Part shown: in pieces, positions 36,236-44,917 of the stretch | How the letters are laid out: every line of letters starts with the position of its first letter | How positions within the stretch are numbered: position 1 is the stretch's first letter | Origin: Candidatus Defluviibacillus avedoerensis | GTDB lineage: Bacteria; Pseudomonadota; Gammaproteobacteria; Burkholderiales; Burkholderiaceae_C | DNA length: 64,000 bases | Direction of reading: 5' to 3' | Assembly (NCBI GenBank): GCA_016703665.1 | Contig: JADJBS010000020.1 | Span: 62,001-126,000 of the forward strand | The notes under the pieces: generated by a model | What the model saw: the letters and a program-made list of their open reading frames with translations, nothing else | What the model was told of the DNA's origin: nothing | Databases searched by the model: none | Made by a program: the position numbers and the translations under genes

Positions 36236-37342
36236 ATGCGACCTATCGAACTGTCATACGCCCTGAAGAGCGGCTTCGAAAATAAAGGCTTGATTCGTAA
36301 CGCCTTGATGGATTTGCTGCAGTCAGTCCGCAACGCCGGCTCGATCTCTGCCGCTGCCAAGGGCCTGAACCTCTCTTACCGTCATGTCTGGGGTGAACTC
36401 AAGCGCTGGGAGTCCGAATTGGGTCAAACCCTCATCATTTGGGACAAAGGACAGAAAGCTCGCCTGAGCCCATTTGGTGACAAACTGCTTTGGGCCGAGC
36501 GGCAAGCCCAAGCCCGCTTGGCCCCGCAAATTGAAGCCCTGCATGCAGACCTGGAGCGTGCCATTGCCTTGGCGTTTGATGACAATACCCAAGTACTGCC
36601 TTTTCATGCCAGCCACGACGACGCTCTGGCAATGCTCCGGAAATTCTGCGCACAATCGACCCCCCCTTTGCACCTGGACATTCAGTTCACGGGTAGCGTT
36701 GATGCCATTCGAGCCCTGAACCAGGGACGATGCACGATGGCAGGCTTTCACACACTGGTTCAGCCCGCCTTGGGCACGCTGGCTCAAAAAACCTACAAGC
36801 CTTTGTTAAAGCCCGGTTTACACAAGGTCATTGGATTTGCCAGCCGCTGGCAAGGGCTTATCGTCTCGACAGGCAACCCGCTGAAGATCAAGACCCTAGC
36901 CGACGCAAAAAATCACCGCTTTGTTAACCGTGAATCAGGTACTGGTACACGGGTGGTTCTGGATGAGTTAATGAATATGCAAGGACTTCATCCCAACGAT
37001 TTCGTAGGCTATGACAGGACTGAGCCGTCTCATGCGGCAGTGGCACATGCAGTCGCAAGCGGACAGGCAGATGTCGGGCTTGGCCTGGGAAATGCAGCGC
37101 AAGCTTTGGGGCTGGAGTTTGTCCCGCTGGTGCAGGAACATTACCATTTAGTCTGCCTTAAAACCACGCTCAATACCCCTGCGACGCAAGCCCTGCTTGC
37201 CGTGTTGCAGCTGCCCTATTGGCAATCGGCGCTCAACGCCATGCCAGGTTACTGCGCTCAGGACAGCGGGCAAGTCCAATCTCTCAAACAGATTCTCCCT
37301 TGGTGGAATTTTAAGCAGGAAAAGACTGTTTCGGTAATCTAA
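36236..37342 (+). CDS. ModE-like HTH regulator fused to a periplasmic-binding-type ligand domain
   Basis: 368 aa. Residues about 15-85 form a winged helix of LysR/ModE type (NAGSISAAAKGLNLSYRHVW, ELGQTLIIW). The rest, from about 110, is a PBP-like domain (FHTLVQPA, FVNRESGTGTRVVLDELM, GQADVGLGLGNAAQALGL) of the kind related to molybdate/tungstate receptors. It is probably a one-component cytoplasmic sensor that binds an anion or small organic ligand. It precedes a degraded TRAP cluster, which it may once have controlled, but no operator is obvious. Confidence 0.83.
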   Translation: MRPIELSYALKSGFENKGLIRNALMDLLQSVRNAGSISAAAKGLNLSYRHVWGELKRWESELGQTLIIWDKGQKARLSPFGDKLLWAERQAQARLAPQIEALHADLERAIALAFDDNTQVLPFHASHDDALAMLRKFCAQSTPPLHLDIQFTGSVDAIRALNQGRCTMAGFHTLVQPALGTLAQKTYKPLLKPGLHKVIGFASRWQGLIVSTGNPLKIKTLADAKNHRFVNRESGTGTRVVLDELMNMQGLHPNDFVGYDRTEPSHAAVAHAVASGQADVGLGLGNAAQALGLEFVPLVQEHYHLVCLKTTLNTPATQALLAVLQLPYWQSALNAMPGYCAQDSGQVQSLKQILPWWNFKQEKTVSVI

Positions 37343-37679
37343 ACATGCATTGATTGCTATGGTTTTTGAACCAACTGCTTCACTAAATTCAATAGAATAT
37401 AGACCTCCTCCAAACCAAGTGTTTACCCGTAGTCCAAGGGAATTTCAAAGCCTTCGTAAATAATTTCAGTCGTGAAAGTCCTGTGACCGAACTTAGAATC
37501 GGCAACCGTTTGCGGGGCTGTCACTTGAAAAGACTCCTCCTTGCCAGCGTTGCAGGGTATGTCCCTGCAAGCCAAACCATAGCAGCGACCCAAATAGCGC
37601 TCTGGCTTGGTACGATCAATGCCTTCGACTGAGAAGTTTCAGCAGCGGTCCAGAGTGCGGACCGGCAGTTCAATGATGA
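37343..37679. other. Non-coding spacer with a C-terminal coding remnant on the minus strand
   Basis: No complete gene lies here. On the minus strand, 37638-37423 is open for 71 residues and ends in TAA, with protein-like composition: KPERYLGRCYGLACRDIPC near its start and TEIIYEGFEIPLDYG at its end. It has no start codon, and a TGA at 37639-37641 interrupts it upstream. It looks like the last part of a lost gene; I do not recognise the family. The right end also has a GGTCC/GGACC inverted repeat (37647-37663). Confidence 0.45.
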
Positions 37680-38232
37680 ATGGAGACCAACGTGTCAGTA
37701 CTACTTAAATTCGCTTTAGGCATTGACTGGGTGAATGAGCAATTCAGCAAAATTGCCTCTTGGGCCGTCTTGCTGGCAGCCTCCATTTGCGCCGGAAACG
37801 CATGTGTTCGCTATGGCCTGGACTGGAGCTCCAATGGATTGCTGGAAATCCAATGGTACCGTGTTTGCCCTACACCGTGATGATTGGCGCACCTTATGTG
37901 CTCAACCTGAACGAGCATGTCCGTGTTGATTTGATCTACGGCAAGCTTCGCAACAGGTTCCAAGTCTTTATAGATATCTTCGGCATCCTCTTTTTCTTGA
38001 TGCCTGTGATTGGACTCTTGCGTGGCTGTCTTGGCCTTTCTTTCTGAAAGTGGCCACAACGGGTGAAATGAGTCAGAACGCTGGAGGCTTGATTCGCTGG
38101 CCAGCTGTGCTGGCTTTGCCGCTTGGATTTGCGCTGATGTGGCTTCAAGGTTTGTCGGAACTCATCAAGAGATTGGCTTACCTGTCCGGTATTTACGAGC
38201 TCGACATCCATTACGAAAAACCGCTGCAATAA
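37680..38232 (+). pseudogene. TRAP transporter small permease (DctQ type), multiply frameshifted
   Basis: Pieces of a DctQ protein follow each other in different frames. The first runs from METNVSVLLKFALGIDWVNE to GLLEIQWY; then come VMIGAPYVLNLNEHVRVDLI, WLSWPFFLKVATTGEMSQNA, and GGLIRWPAVLALPLGFALMW through to the stop at 38232. At least three shifts are needed, not all in homopolymers. Intact DctQ proteins form the four-helix small membrane subunit of TRAP carriers. No single reading frame gives a working protein. Confidence 0.82.
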
Positions 38233-38261
38233 GCACGACACAAAGATAACGAGGACTCATT

Positions 38262-39762
38262 ATGCAGATGGAAAATTTCGCACCAGTCATGTTCGCGGGC
38301 CTGGTCGTCGTGATGCTGATTGGCTTTCCCGTCGCTTTCTCGCTGGCAGCGCTTGGCTTGGGTAGTGGCTTGTATGCGATTCAGATGGGTTGGTTGTCCT
38401 GCTCGGCGGGGCAACCTGCCCATCTCCTCTTCTCAATTTTTGAGCAATGACTTGCTGCTGCCCGCCATCCCATTCTTCACGTTCATGGGGACGATTCTGG
38501 AGAAGTGCGGGATTGGCAGAAGAAATGCTCGGACCCATGGGCCAGTTGTTCGGGCCGGTCAGAGGCGGCTTGGGTTACTCAGTGATCATTGTTGGTTTTA
38601 TCCTCGGGGCCATCACGGGCACCGTTGCCGGCCAAGTGATTGCCATGGCATTGATTTCACTGCCTGTGATGATCCGTTACGGTTACAACATGCGCTATGC
38701 GACGGGTGTACTTGCTGCATCTGGCACCATTACCCAGTTGGTCCCGCCATCCCTGGTTTTGGTCGTACTCGCTGACCAGCTTGGCAAGCCCGTGGGTGAT
38801 ATGTACAAGGGTGCCTGGGGGCCATCTCTGATGCAGATTGCCATGTTCGCGCTATACACATTCTGCTGGTAGGCAGATCAAGCCAGACTATGTTCCCGGC
38901 GTCCCAAAAGGGCGCCGCGACGCTGAAGGGTAGCGGGCGCTTCAGTGCGCTCTGAAGGGCATCATCCCATCCATGGCATTGATCTTTACCGTGCTGGGTT
39001 CCATGGGTGGCTTGCCATTCCAGAGCCATGCCATGCCACACCAACCGAGGCAGGTGCGATGGGGGTGGTTGGCGCTTTGATCCTGGCTGCGATCAATAGG
39101 CGCTTGAGCTGGGCACTGACTTGGGAAGCATGCAAGGCACCATGCGTTTAACAGCCATGGTTGTTCATCCTGATTGCCGTCGCGTGTTCGGCCAGGTATT
39201 CCAGGGGTTGAGGGGACAAGCGGGTCGAACATTTGCTGACAGGCCTGCCCTGGCGGTCAGGCAGGCTTCCTGATCGTGGTGAACATCTTTGTGTTCTTTC
39301 TGGCGTTCTTCCTGGACTTCTTTGAGATAGCCTTCATCATCGTGCCCATGCTGGCACCTGCCGCCGACAAATTGGGTATCAACTTGATCTGGTTCGGCGT
39401 GATCTTGTGTGTGAATTTGCAGACCAGCTTCATGCATCCACCCTTCGGTTTTGCACTGTTTTACCTTTCGAGCCCGGGCGGGACACTTTTGCTCGCGACA
39501 AGCGTATTCCTGTTCCTGTTAAGTCCAATGACATTTACCTTGGCTCCATACCCTGGGTGATCATGCAGATCATGCTGGTGGTCATTGTGATTTTTGTGCC
39601 AGAGTCGGTGACTGCATTTCTGGACAAAGAGGTTGTGGCTTGATCAAGGTGACGATTGAAATCCCTGTTGAAGACCAAAAGGCAGGACTAGGATCAGCCG
39701 ACGAAGAGCGGGCTAAACTGGATGAACTCTTCAAGGATGCGGCCAAGAAGGACGCGAAATAA
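38262..39762 (+). pseudogene. TRAP transporter large permease (DctM type), multiply frameshifted
   Basis: Recognisable DctM blocks in order: FAPVMFAGLVVVMLIGFPVA, LLLPAIPFFTFMGTILE, GQLFGPVRGGLGYSVIIVG, YATGVLAASGTITQLVPPS, ATPTEAGAMGVVGALI, FFLAFFLDFFEIAFIIVPM, LQTSFMHPPFGFALFYL and QIMLVVIVIFVPESVTAFLD. The C-terminal tail IKVTIEIPVEDQKAGLG ends at 39762. At least eight frame changes separate them, and 38870-39100 also has altered stretches. DctM normally provides the 12-helix channel for sodium-driven uptake. The gene cannot make a functional protein as read. Confidence 0.85.
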
Positions 39763-39790
39763 ACAACGTCAACTCGTTTGGGTTACTCAG

Positions 39791-39813
39791 GCCCCGCCTT
39801 GGCGGGGCTTTTT
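39791..39813 (+). terminator. Rho-independent terminator after the TRAP permease genes
   Basis: GCCCCGCC (39791-39798) and GGCGGGGC (39801-39808) form a perfect 8-bp GC stem followed by TTTTT. It is 28 bp past the last dctM codon and marks the end of the former dctQM operon. Confidence 0.85.
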
Positions 39814-39837
39814 CTTGCAATCTGGCATTCGTTATCC

Positions 39838-40333
39838 ATGACCTCAGACTCATACGCTCCGTTCTCACCACCTGGCATGAAGTTTCAACCGCGTCATGCC
39901 GTAGAGACAGGACCCGCTTTCAGCAAGCCTTTCAAGGCTTTGGCCTGTGTGCTTGTGTTTGGATGTTTGCTTTGGTTTTGGCTCCTTTATTCGCAAGGCT
40001 TGTTGACTTTCAGTTCCACAGCCGGCAGCTGGTTTTGCAGGAGGCGGGCTGGGTCTGATGCTTTACACCTTGGTTCACATTTTGACCAGTCAGACCAGCC
40101 TCAGCGCATTGAGCATTGAACAAACCTGGATTTGGAACAAAAGAATTGAAATCCGTGACCTAGCGTACGCTCGCTTAATCCGTATCAAAGGACTGGAATG
40201 GTTGATTGCACCACGTTTCTATACCAGAAGCCTCGCAGGAAAGATCATGGTTGTTTACGTGTCCAGCCCATCTCTCTGGACTGAACTTGAAAGACTCGCC
40301 AACGAGCTAACAGAGTTAAGGCGGCCCAAATGA
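39838..40333 (+). CDS. Unrecognised small membrane protein, one-base frameshift
   Basis: The first frame, from the ATG at 39838, gives MTSDSYAPFSPPGMKFQPRH and a membrane helix (ALACVLVFGCLLWFWLLYS). The continuation AGGGLGLMLYTLVHILTS, with a second helix and a polar C-terminus ending LTELRRPK, lies in another frame. Removing one T from TTTT at 40033-40036 joins them into 164 aa. I do not recognise the family. The gene is boxed by terminators on both sides, between the broken dctM and dctP genes. Confidence 0.6.
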
Positions 40334-40357
40334 AAAGGCCGCATTTCTGCGGCCTTT
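40334..40357. terminator. Bidirectional terminator
   Basis: AAAGGCCGCA (40334-40343) and TGCGGCCTTT (40348-40357) form a perfect 10-bp stem with a TTTC loop. The A/T flanks serve both strands: the small membrane gene from the left and dctP from the right. Confidence 0.85.
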
Positions 40358-40380
40358 CTTAACGAGTCTAGTAAGGTCAA

Positions 40381-41457
40381 TTACAGTTTTTGCGCCTGCA
40401 TAAAATCGTCAAATGCAGCCTCGCAGAAACGGAACCAAAGATTGGAATCAGCACGGAACTTCGAGTAATCCTCGTACACTTTTTTCCAGGCTGGATTTTT
40501 AGCTGAAAGTTCGCTGTACAAGGCCATGGCTTCTTTGAACGCGGCGTCCATCACATCCTTGGGGAAGCGATGCAGCTTGGTTCCAGACCCACCAATTGCT
40601 TGAGCGCCGTCGGATTACGTGCATCGTACTTGGCCTGCATATCGGAGTGAGCCTGAGCGGCGGCGGCCTCAATGATTGCCTTGTATTCTGCCGACAAACC
40701 GTTGAACGCCTTGTCATTAATGTAGAAGTCCAGTTGTGGACCGCCTTCCCACCAACCAGGATAGTAATAGTGAGGCGCCACTTTGGCGAAACCGAGCTTT
40801 TGATCGTCGTAGGGGCCTACCCACTCTGCTGCATCAATGGTGCCTTTTTCAAGGGCCGAATAAATTTCACCGCCAGGAATATTCTGCGGAACACCGCCGA
40901 TGCGCTCCAACACTTTTCCACCAAACCCCCAATGCGCATTTTCATGCCTTTGATATCGGCAAGGCTCTTGATTTCTTTGCGGTACCAGCCTCCCATTTGG
41001 GCACCCGTGTTGCCACCAGGAAAATGCACGATGTTGTACTTGGCATAGAACTCCCGCATAAGTTTCATGCCATTGCCTTCGAACATCCAGGCAGACATCT
41101 GACGGCTGTTCAGGCCAAAAGGGATCGCACAATCCAACGCAAAGGTAGGTCCTTACCAAAGAAATAATAGGGCGCAGTTTGGCCATCTCGACTAGAGCCC
41201 GTTTGACACGGCATCCACGACACCAAAAGCAGGCGTCATTTCGCCACCCGCGTGCATGGAAATCTGAACTTGCCACCAGATAATTCCTTGACCGCCTTGG
41301 CAAACACATCGGAAGCGCCAAACAGAGTATCTAACGCTTTCGGAAAACTGGACGACAAGCGCCAGCGAACGGCAGCTTGCGCATGCACAGCCGGTGCAAC
41401 GCCGGCGGCCAAAACACCAGCGATGCCGGCATTCTTAATAAGTGAACGACGATCCAT
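40381..41457 (-). pseudogene. TRAP transporter substrate-binding protein (DctP type), multiply frameshifted
   Basis: Starts with a Tat-like signal (MDRRSLIKNAGIAGVLAAGV ... VHAQ). DctP blocks follow in changing frames: WRLSSSFPKALDTLFGASDV, GGEMTPAFGVVDAV, NIVHFPGGNTGAQMGGWYRK, IPGGEIYSALEKGTIDAAEW, and GTKLHRFPKDVMDAAFKEAM to the C-terminus FDDFMQAQKL. About five shifts lie near 41270, 41200, 41150, 40917 and 40574. The family (DctP6/mannitol-chloroaromatic group) binds carboxylates or related acids in the periplasm. It is convergent with the dctQM side. Confidence 0.84.
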
Positions 41458-41620
41458 AAAAATACTCCATGGTTAGCAAACAATCTGTCCCTGGACGACT
41501 CTGGTTCATCGCAGGCAAGACCAGTGAATTCTAGGAAAACCAAGGGCGAAATCAGGAGGGGTTTACCCTTTCCAGCGCCTAATTTTCAAGGAAATTATTT
41601 CAAAGTTCACTTAACGGATT

Positions 41621-43528
41621 TCAGGCGACAACGGTCAGCAAGGGCGCCTGTGCTTGAACGAATCCACCCAGTTTTTCGCGAATGGTGTTGACAATCCCTG
41701 CGGTATCCAGCCCCTGCATCGCCAACAGCTTTGCGGGGTCACCGTGAGTCGTGAATGCGTCAGCAAGTCCAAGTTGAACCAGGGGCTTGAGTACGCCCGA
41801 CTGCGCAAGGCACTCCCCCACTGCGCTGCCAGCGCCGCCCAAGATGGCACCCTCTTCAATGGTGACCAAGGCGTCGTGACTTGCTGCCACCTGCATCAGC
41901 AACGCCTGATCAAGGGGTTTGGCCCATCGCATGTTCACCACAGTGGCATTCAGTTGGTCGGCAGCAGCAATGGCGGGATACAGCAAAGTACCAAATGCCA
42001 GAATGGCGATGCCCTTGCCTTCGCGACGAATTTCACCCTTGCCCAACGGCAAAGGATCGAGGCTTGGCAACACTGTCACACCGGCCCCAGCCCCACGGGG
42101 GTAACGCACAGCAACACTATGGTCTTGGGCAAACGCGCTGCTAAGCAACTGCCGACATTCGTTTTCGTCCGCCGGGCAGGCAATGCTCACGTTGGGGATG
42201 CAGCGCAAGAACGGGATGTCGTAGGCACCCGCATGCGTGGCGCCATCCGCCCCCACCAGCCCAGCACGGTCAAGGGCAAACACCACAGGGAGGTTTTGCA
42301 GCGCCACATCGTGAATCAACTGGTCATAGGCACGCTGCAAGAAGGTCGAGTAAATCGCCACCACGGGTTTGAGCCCTTCGCATGCCAAGCCTGCGGCAAA
42401 GGTGACCGCGTGTTGCTCTGCAATGCCTACGTCGTAATAACGTCCGGGGAAGCGTTTCTCAAACTCGACCATGCCGGAGCCTTCGCGCATGGCCGGGGTA
42501 ATGCCTACCAGGCGCTTGTCAACGGCAGCCATGTCGCACAACCACTGCCCAAACACTTGGGTGAACGTGGTTTTGGCAGGTACAGTGGATTTCTGCAGGC
42601 CGACAGCGGGGTCAAATTTGCCAGGACCGTGGTAGGCAACCGGGTCAGCCTCTGCCAGTTTGTAGCCTTGACCCTTCTTGGTGACCACGTGCAGAAACTG
42701 TGGACCTGACTTGTCTGCCAGCAAGTGCTTGATGTTTTCCAGCGTGGGGATCAATGAATCCAGATCATGCCCATCAATCGGACCGACATAGTTAAAGCCG
42801 AACTTCTCAAACAAAGTTGCTGGGACGACCATGCCCTTGGCATGTTCTTCAAAGCGTTTGGCGAGTTCAAACAGTGGCGGTGCCACCTGCAACACCTGTT
42901 TGCCTACATTTTTGGCAGCTGCATAGAACTGTCCACTCATCAGTTGCGCAAGGTAGCGGTTGAGCGCCCCAACGGGTGGGCTGATTGACATGTCGTTGTC
43001 GTTTAGCACCACCAGCAGCTTGCCACCGTCGTGCAACTGCACACCCGCATTGTTCAACGCTTCAAAGGCCATGCCAGCAGTCATGGCACCGTCACCAATC
43101 ACAGCAACGGCATGACGGTTTTCACCCTTTTGCTTGGATGCAAGCGCCATGCCAAGGGCAGCCGATATGCTGGTTGAGGAGTGTGCGGTGCCAAATGAGT
43201 CGTAGGGACTCTCGGAGCGTTGTGGGAAGCCACTTAAACCGTCAAGCTGCCGCAGGGTGGGCATGCGCTCACGTCGACCAGTCAGTATCTTGTGTGGATA
43301 GGTCTGATGACCAACATCCCAGACGATGCGATCGTGAGGAGTATTGAACACATAGTGAAGCGCAATGGTGAGTTCTACCGTCCCTAGGTTGGAGCTCAGG
43401 TGTCCGCCTGTGGCAGCAACATTATTCAACACGCATGCACGCAATTCGTCAGCCAGTTTGCCCAATTGGGTTCGTGGCAGGCGGCGCAGGTCGGCCGGGT
43501 CGTTCACGCTTTCAAGCAGATTGCTCAT
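41621..43528 (-). CDS. dxs: 1-deoxy-D-xylulose-5-phosphate synthase
   Basis: 635 aa from the ATG at 43528 (MSNLLESVND); the longer frame reads into ispA. It condenses pyruvate and glyceraldehyde-3-phosphate, the first step of the MEP isoprenoid pathway, using thiamine diphosphate. The motif VIGDGAMTAGMAFEALNNAG binds the cofactor; DVGIAEQHAVTFAAGLA carries the active-site glutamate; GHQTYPHKILTGRR is also conserved. It follows ispA and xseB in one operon (1-bp gap), a common betaproteobacterial arrangement. Confidence 0.96.
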   Translation of the reverse strand: MSNLLESVNDPADLRRLPRTQLGKLADELRACVLNNVAATGGHLSSNLGTVELTIALHYVFNTPHDRIVWDVGHQTYPHKILTGRRERMPTLRQLDGLSGFPQRSESPYDSFGTAHSSTSISAALGMALASKQKGENRHAVAVIGDGAMTAGMAFEALNNAGVQLHDGGKLLVVLNDNDMSISPPVGALNRYLAQLMSGQFYAAAKNVGKQVLQVAPPLFELAKRFEEHAKGMVVPATLFEKFGFNYVGPIDGHDLDSLIPTLENIKHLLADKSGPQFLHVVTKKGQGYKLAEADPVAYHGPGKFDPAVGLQKSTVPAKTTFTQVFGQWLCDMAAVDKRLVGITPAMREGSGMVEFEKRFPGRYYDVGIAEQHAVTFAAGLACEGLKPVVAIYSTFLQRAYDQLIHDVALQNLPVVFALDRAGLVGADGATHAGAYDIPFLRCIPNVSIACPADENECRQLLSSAFAQDHSVAVRYPRGAGAGVTVLPSLDPLPLGKGEIRREGKGIAILAFGTLLYPAIAAADQLNATVVNMRWAKPLDQALLMQVAASHDALVTIEEGAILGGAGSAVGECLAQSGVLKPLVQLGLADAFTTHGDPAKLLAMQGLDTAGIVNTIREKLGGFVQAQAPLLTVVA

Positions 43529-43529
43529 T

Positions 43530-44438
43530 TCAAGTATTCCGGTTGACAACCATGTCTGCCAATGCCTCAAGGGCGCGCGTCTCAGAAAGCCCGGACGCAC
43601 GAAGCGCCACCAGAGCCTGCTGCAAAAGAGCTTGCGCGTAATCGTGAGCGCCGTTCAAACCCATCAGCGACACATAGGTTGGTTTGTCATTGGCAGCATC
43701 TTTGCCCGCTGTTTTCCCCAGGGTGGCTGCATCCTGGGTGACGTCCAGAATGTCATCAACCACCTGAAATGCCAGACCCAATGCTGCGCCAAACGTCTTA
43801 AGACTGTCCCTGGCCCGTTGATCAGATTGCCCACATGCTGCGCCCATCATCACGCTGGCTTCCAGCAAAGCACCCGTTTTAAGCTGATGCATGTGCTGAA
43901 GTTGAGCCTGAGTCAGTTTGGCACCCACGCTTGCCAGATCGATGGCTTGCCCACCCGCCATGCCAGCCTGTCCGGCGGCGACTGCGAGCAAACGGCAAAG
44001 TCGAGCCTGAATCTCGAAGGGCACGGTGCCGACATCGGGCGCCAAAAGCTCAAATGCGAGCGCCTGCAAAGCGTCCCCTGCCAGCAATGCCTGAGCTTCA
44101 CCAAAGGCCACATGCACCGTCGCCTTGCCTCTACGCAGCACATCGTTGTCCATACAGGGCAAATCATCGTGAACCAAGGAATACGCATGAATCAACTCAA
44201 CAGCGCACGCAGCGCGCTGGGTCGCATCCAAGTTCCCCCCCACGGCCTCGCTGGCCGCCCAAACCAGCAAAGGCCGAAGCCGTTTGCCACCATCCAGTAC
44301 CGCATAGCGCATGGCGGAGCCTAAATCGGCAGGTGCATCGGCTTTAACCCAATCCGACAACGATGCCTCGACCGCTGCCAGATGCGCAGCACTCCAGACC
44401 CGCAAATCGAAATTGAGCGCTCCGGCACTGCTGCTCAT
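43530..44438 (-). CDS. ispA: Farnesyl/geranyl diphosphate synthase
   Basis: 302 aa. It extends dimethylallyl diphosphate with isopentenyl diphosphate to C10 and C15 products. The two aspartate-rich motifs are VHDDLPCMDND and VVDDILDVTQD; GGKRLRPLLV binds diphosphate. Its ATG overlaps the xseB stop by 4 bp, and dxs begins just after its own stop. Confidence 0.95.
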   Translation of the reverse strand: MSSSAGALNFDLRVWSAAHLAAVEASLSDWVKADAPADLGSAMRYAVLDGGKRLRPLLVWAASEAVGGNLDATQRAACAVELIHAYSLVHDDLPCMDNDVLRRGKATVHVAFGEAQALLAGDALQALAFELLAPDVGTVPFEIQARLCRLLAVAAGQAGMAGGQAIDLASVGAKLTQAQLQHMHQLKTGALLEASVMMGAACGQSDQRARDSLKTFGAALGLAFQVVDDILDVTQDAATLGKTAGKDAANDKPTYVSLMGLNGAHDYAQALLQQALVALRASGLSETRALEALADMVVNRNT

Positions 44439-44701
44439 TCGGGTTTCCAGACAGTCGTCATCCCGTTGTCAAGCAAGCTGACTTGCTGCTCCACAGATGC
44501 AAGTCGATCACGGCATAGCGCCAGAAGCGCAGCACCGCGCTGATAGGAGGCCAGGAGCTTGTCCAGTGGCATCTGGCCTGATTCCAGGCCCATAACCAGT
44601 CCGTCAAGCTCCTTCAGTGCGGCCTCATAACTCTGGGGCAACTCAACGGGCGTGAGCGAATTGGCCGAAGCAGCAGCGGAATTGGACGAAGCCTTGGGCA
44701 T
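44435..44701 (-). CDS. xseB: Exodeoxyribonuclease VII small subunit
   Basis: 88 aa. The conserved core SYEAALKELDGLVMGLESGQ, then PLDKLLASYQRGAALLALCR, is diagnostic for XseB, which binds the large subunit XseA to form the single-strand exonuclease. First gene of the xseB-ispA-dxs operon; 216 bp separate it from the divergent Rieske gene. Confidence 0.93.
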   Translation of the reverse strand: MPKASSNSAAASANSLTPVELPQSYEAALKELDGLVMGLESGQMPLDKLLASYQRGAALLALCRDRLASVEQQVSLLDNGMTTVWKPE

Positions 44702-44917
44702 GTAGGAGTTTTGGTTCTGTCAAACGAGTCCGCATTTTAAGGGGAGCACGGCCCGTTCAAGTGAGGGCATGTCCTCAAAAAGAGTAGGCCACGAAGGTAC
44801 AATCCTGCCTTACTGTTCATTGCCAGTGCTACCGACTTAAGCAGTCGATCGGCACGGGTGTTCTTAATTTATCTCCTGTCCCTCGATGTGCGGGGGGGAG
44901 TCTTGGTCAGGATAACC

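Noticed and set aside
41654..42709. 351-codon open frame on the plus strand
   Set aside because: It is antisense to dxs, has no protein-like motifs and follows the codon bias of the real gene on the other strand.
43365..44324. 319-codon plus-strand frame
   Set aside because: Antisense to ispA and the dxs 5' end; no family features.
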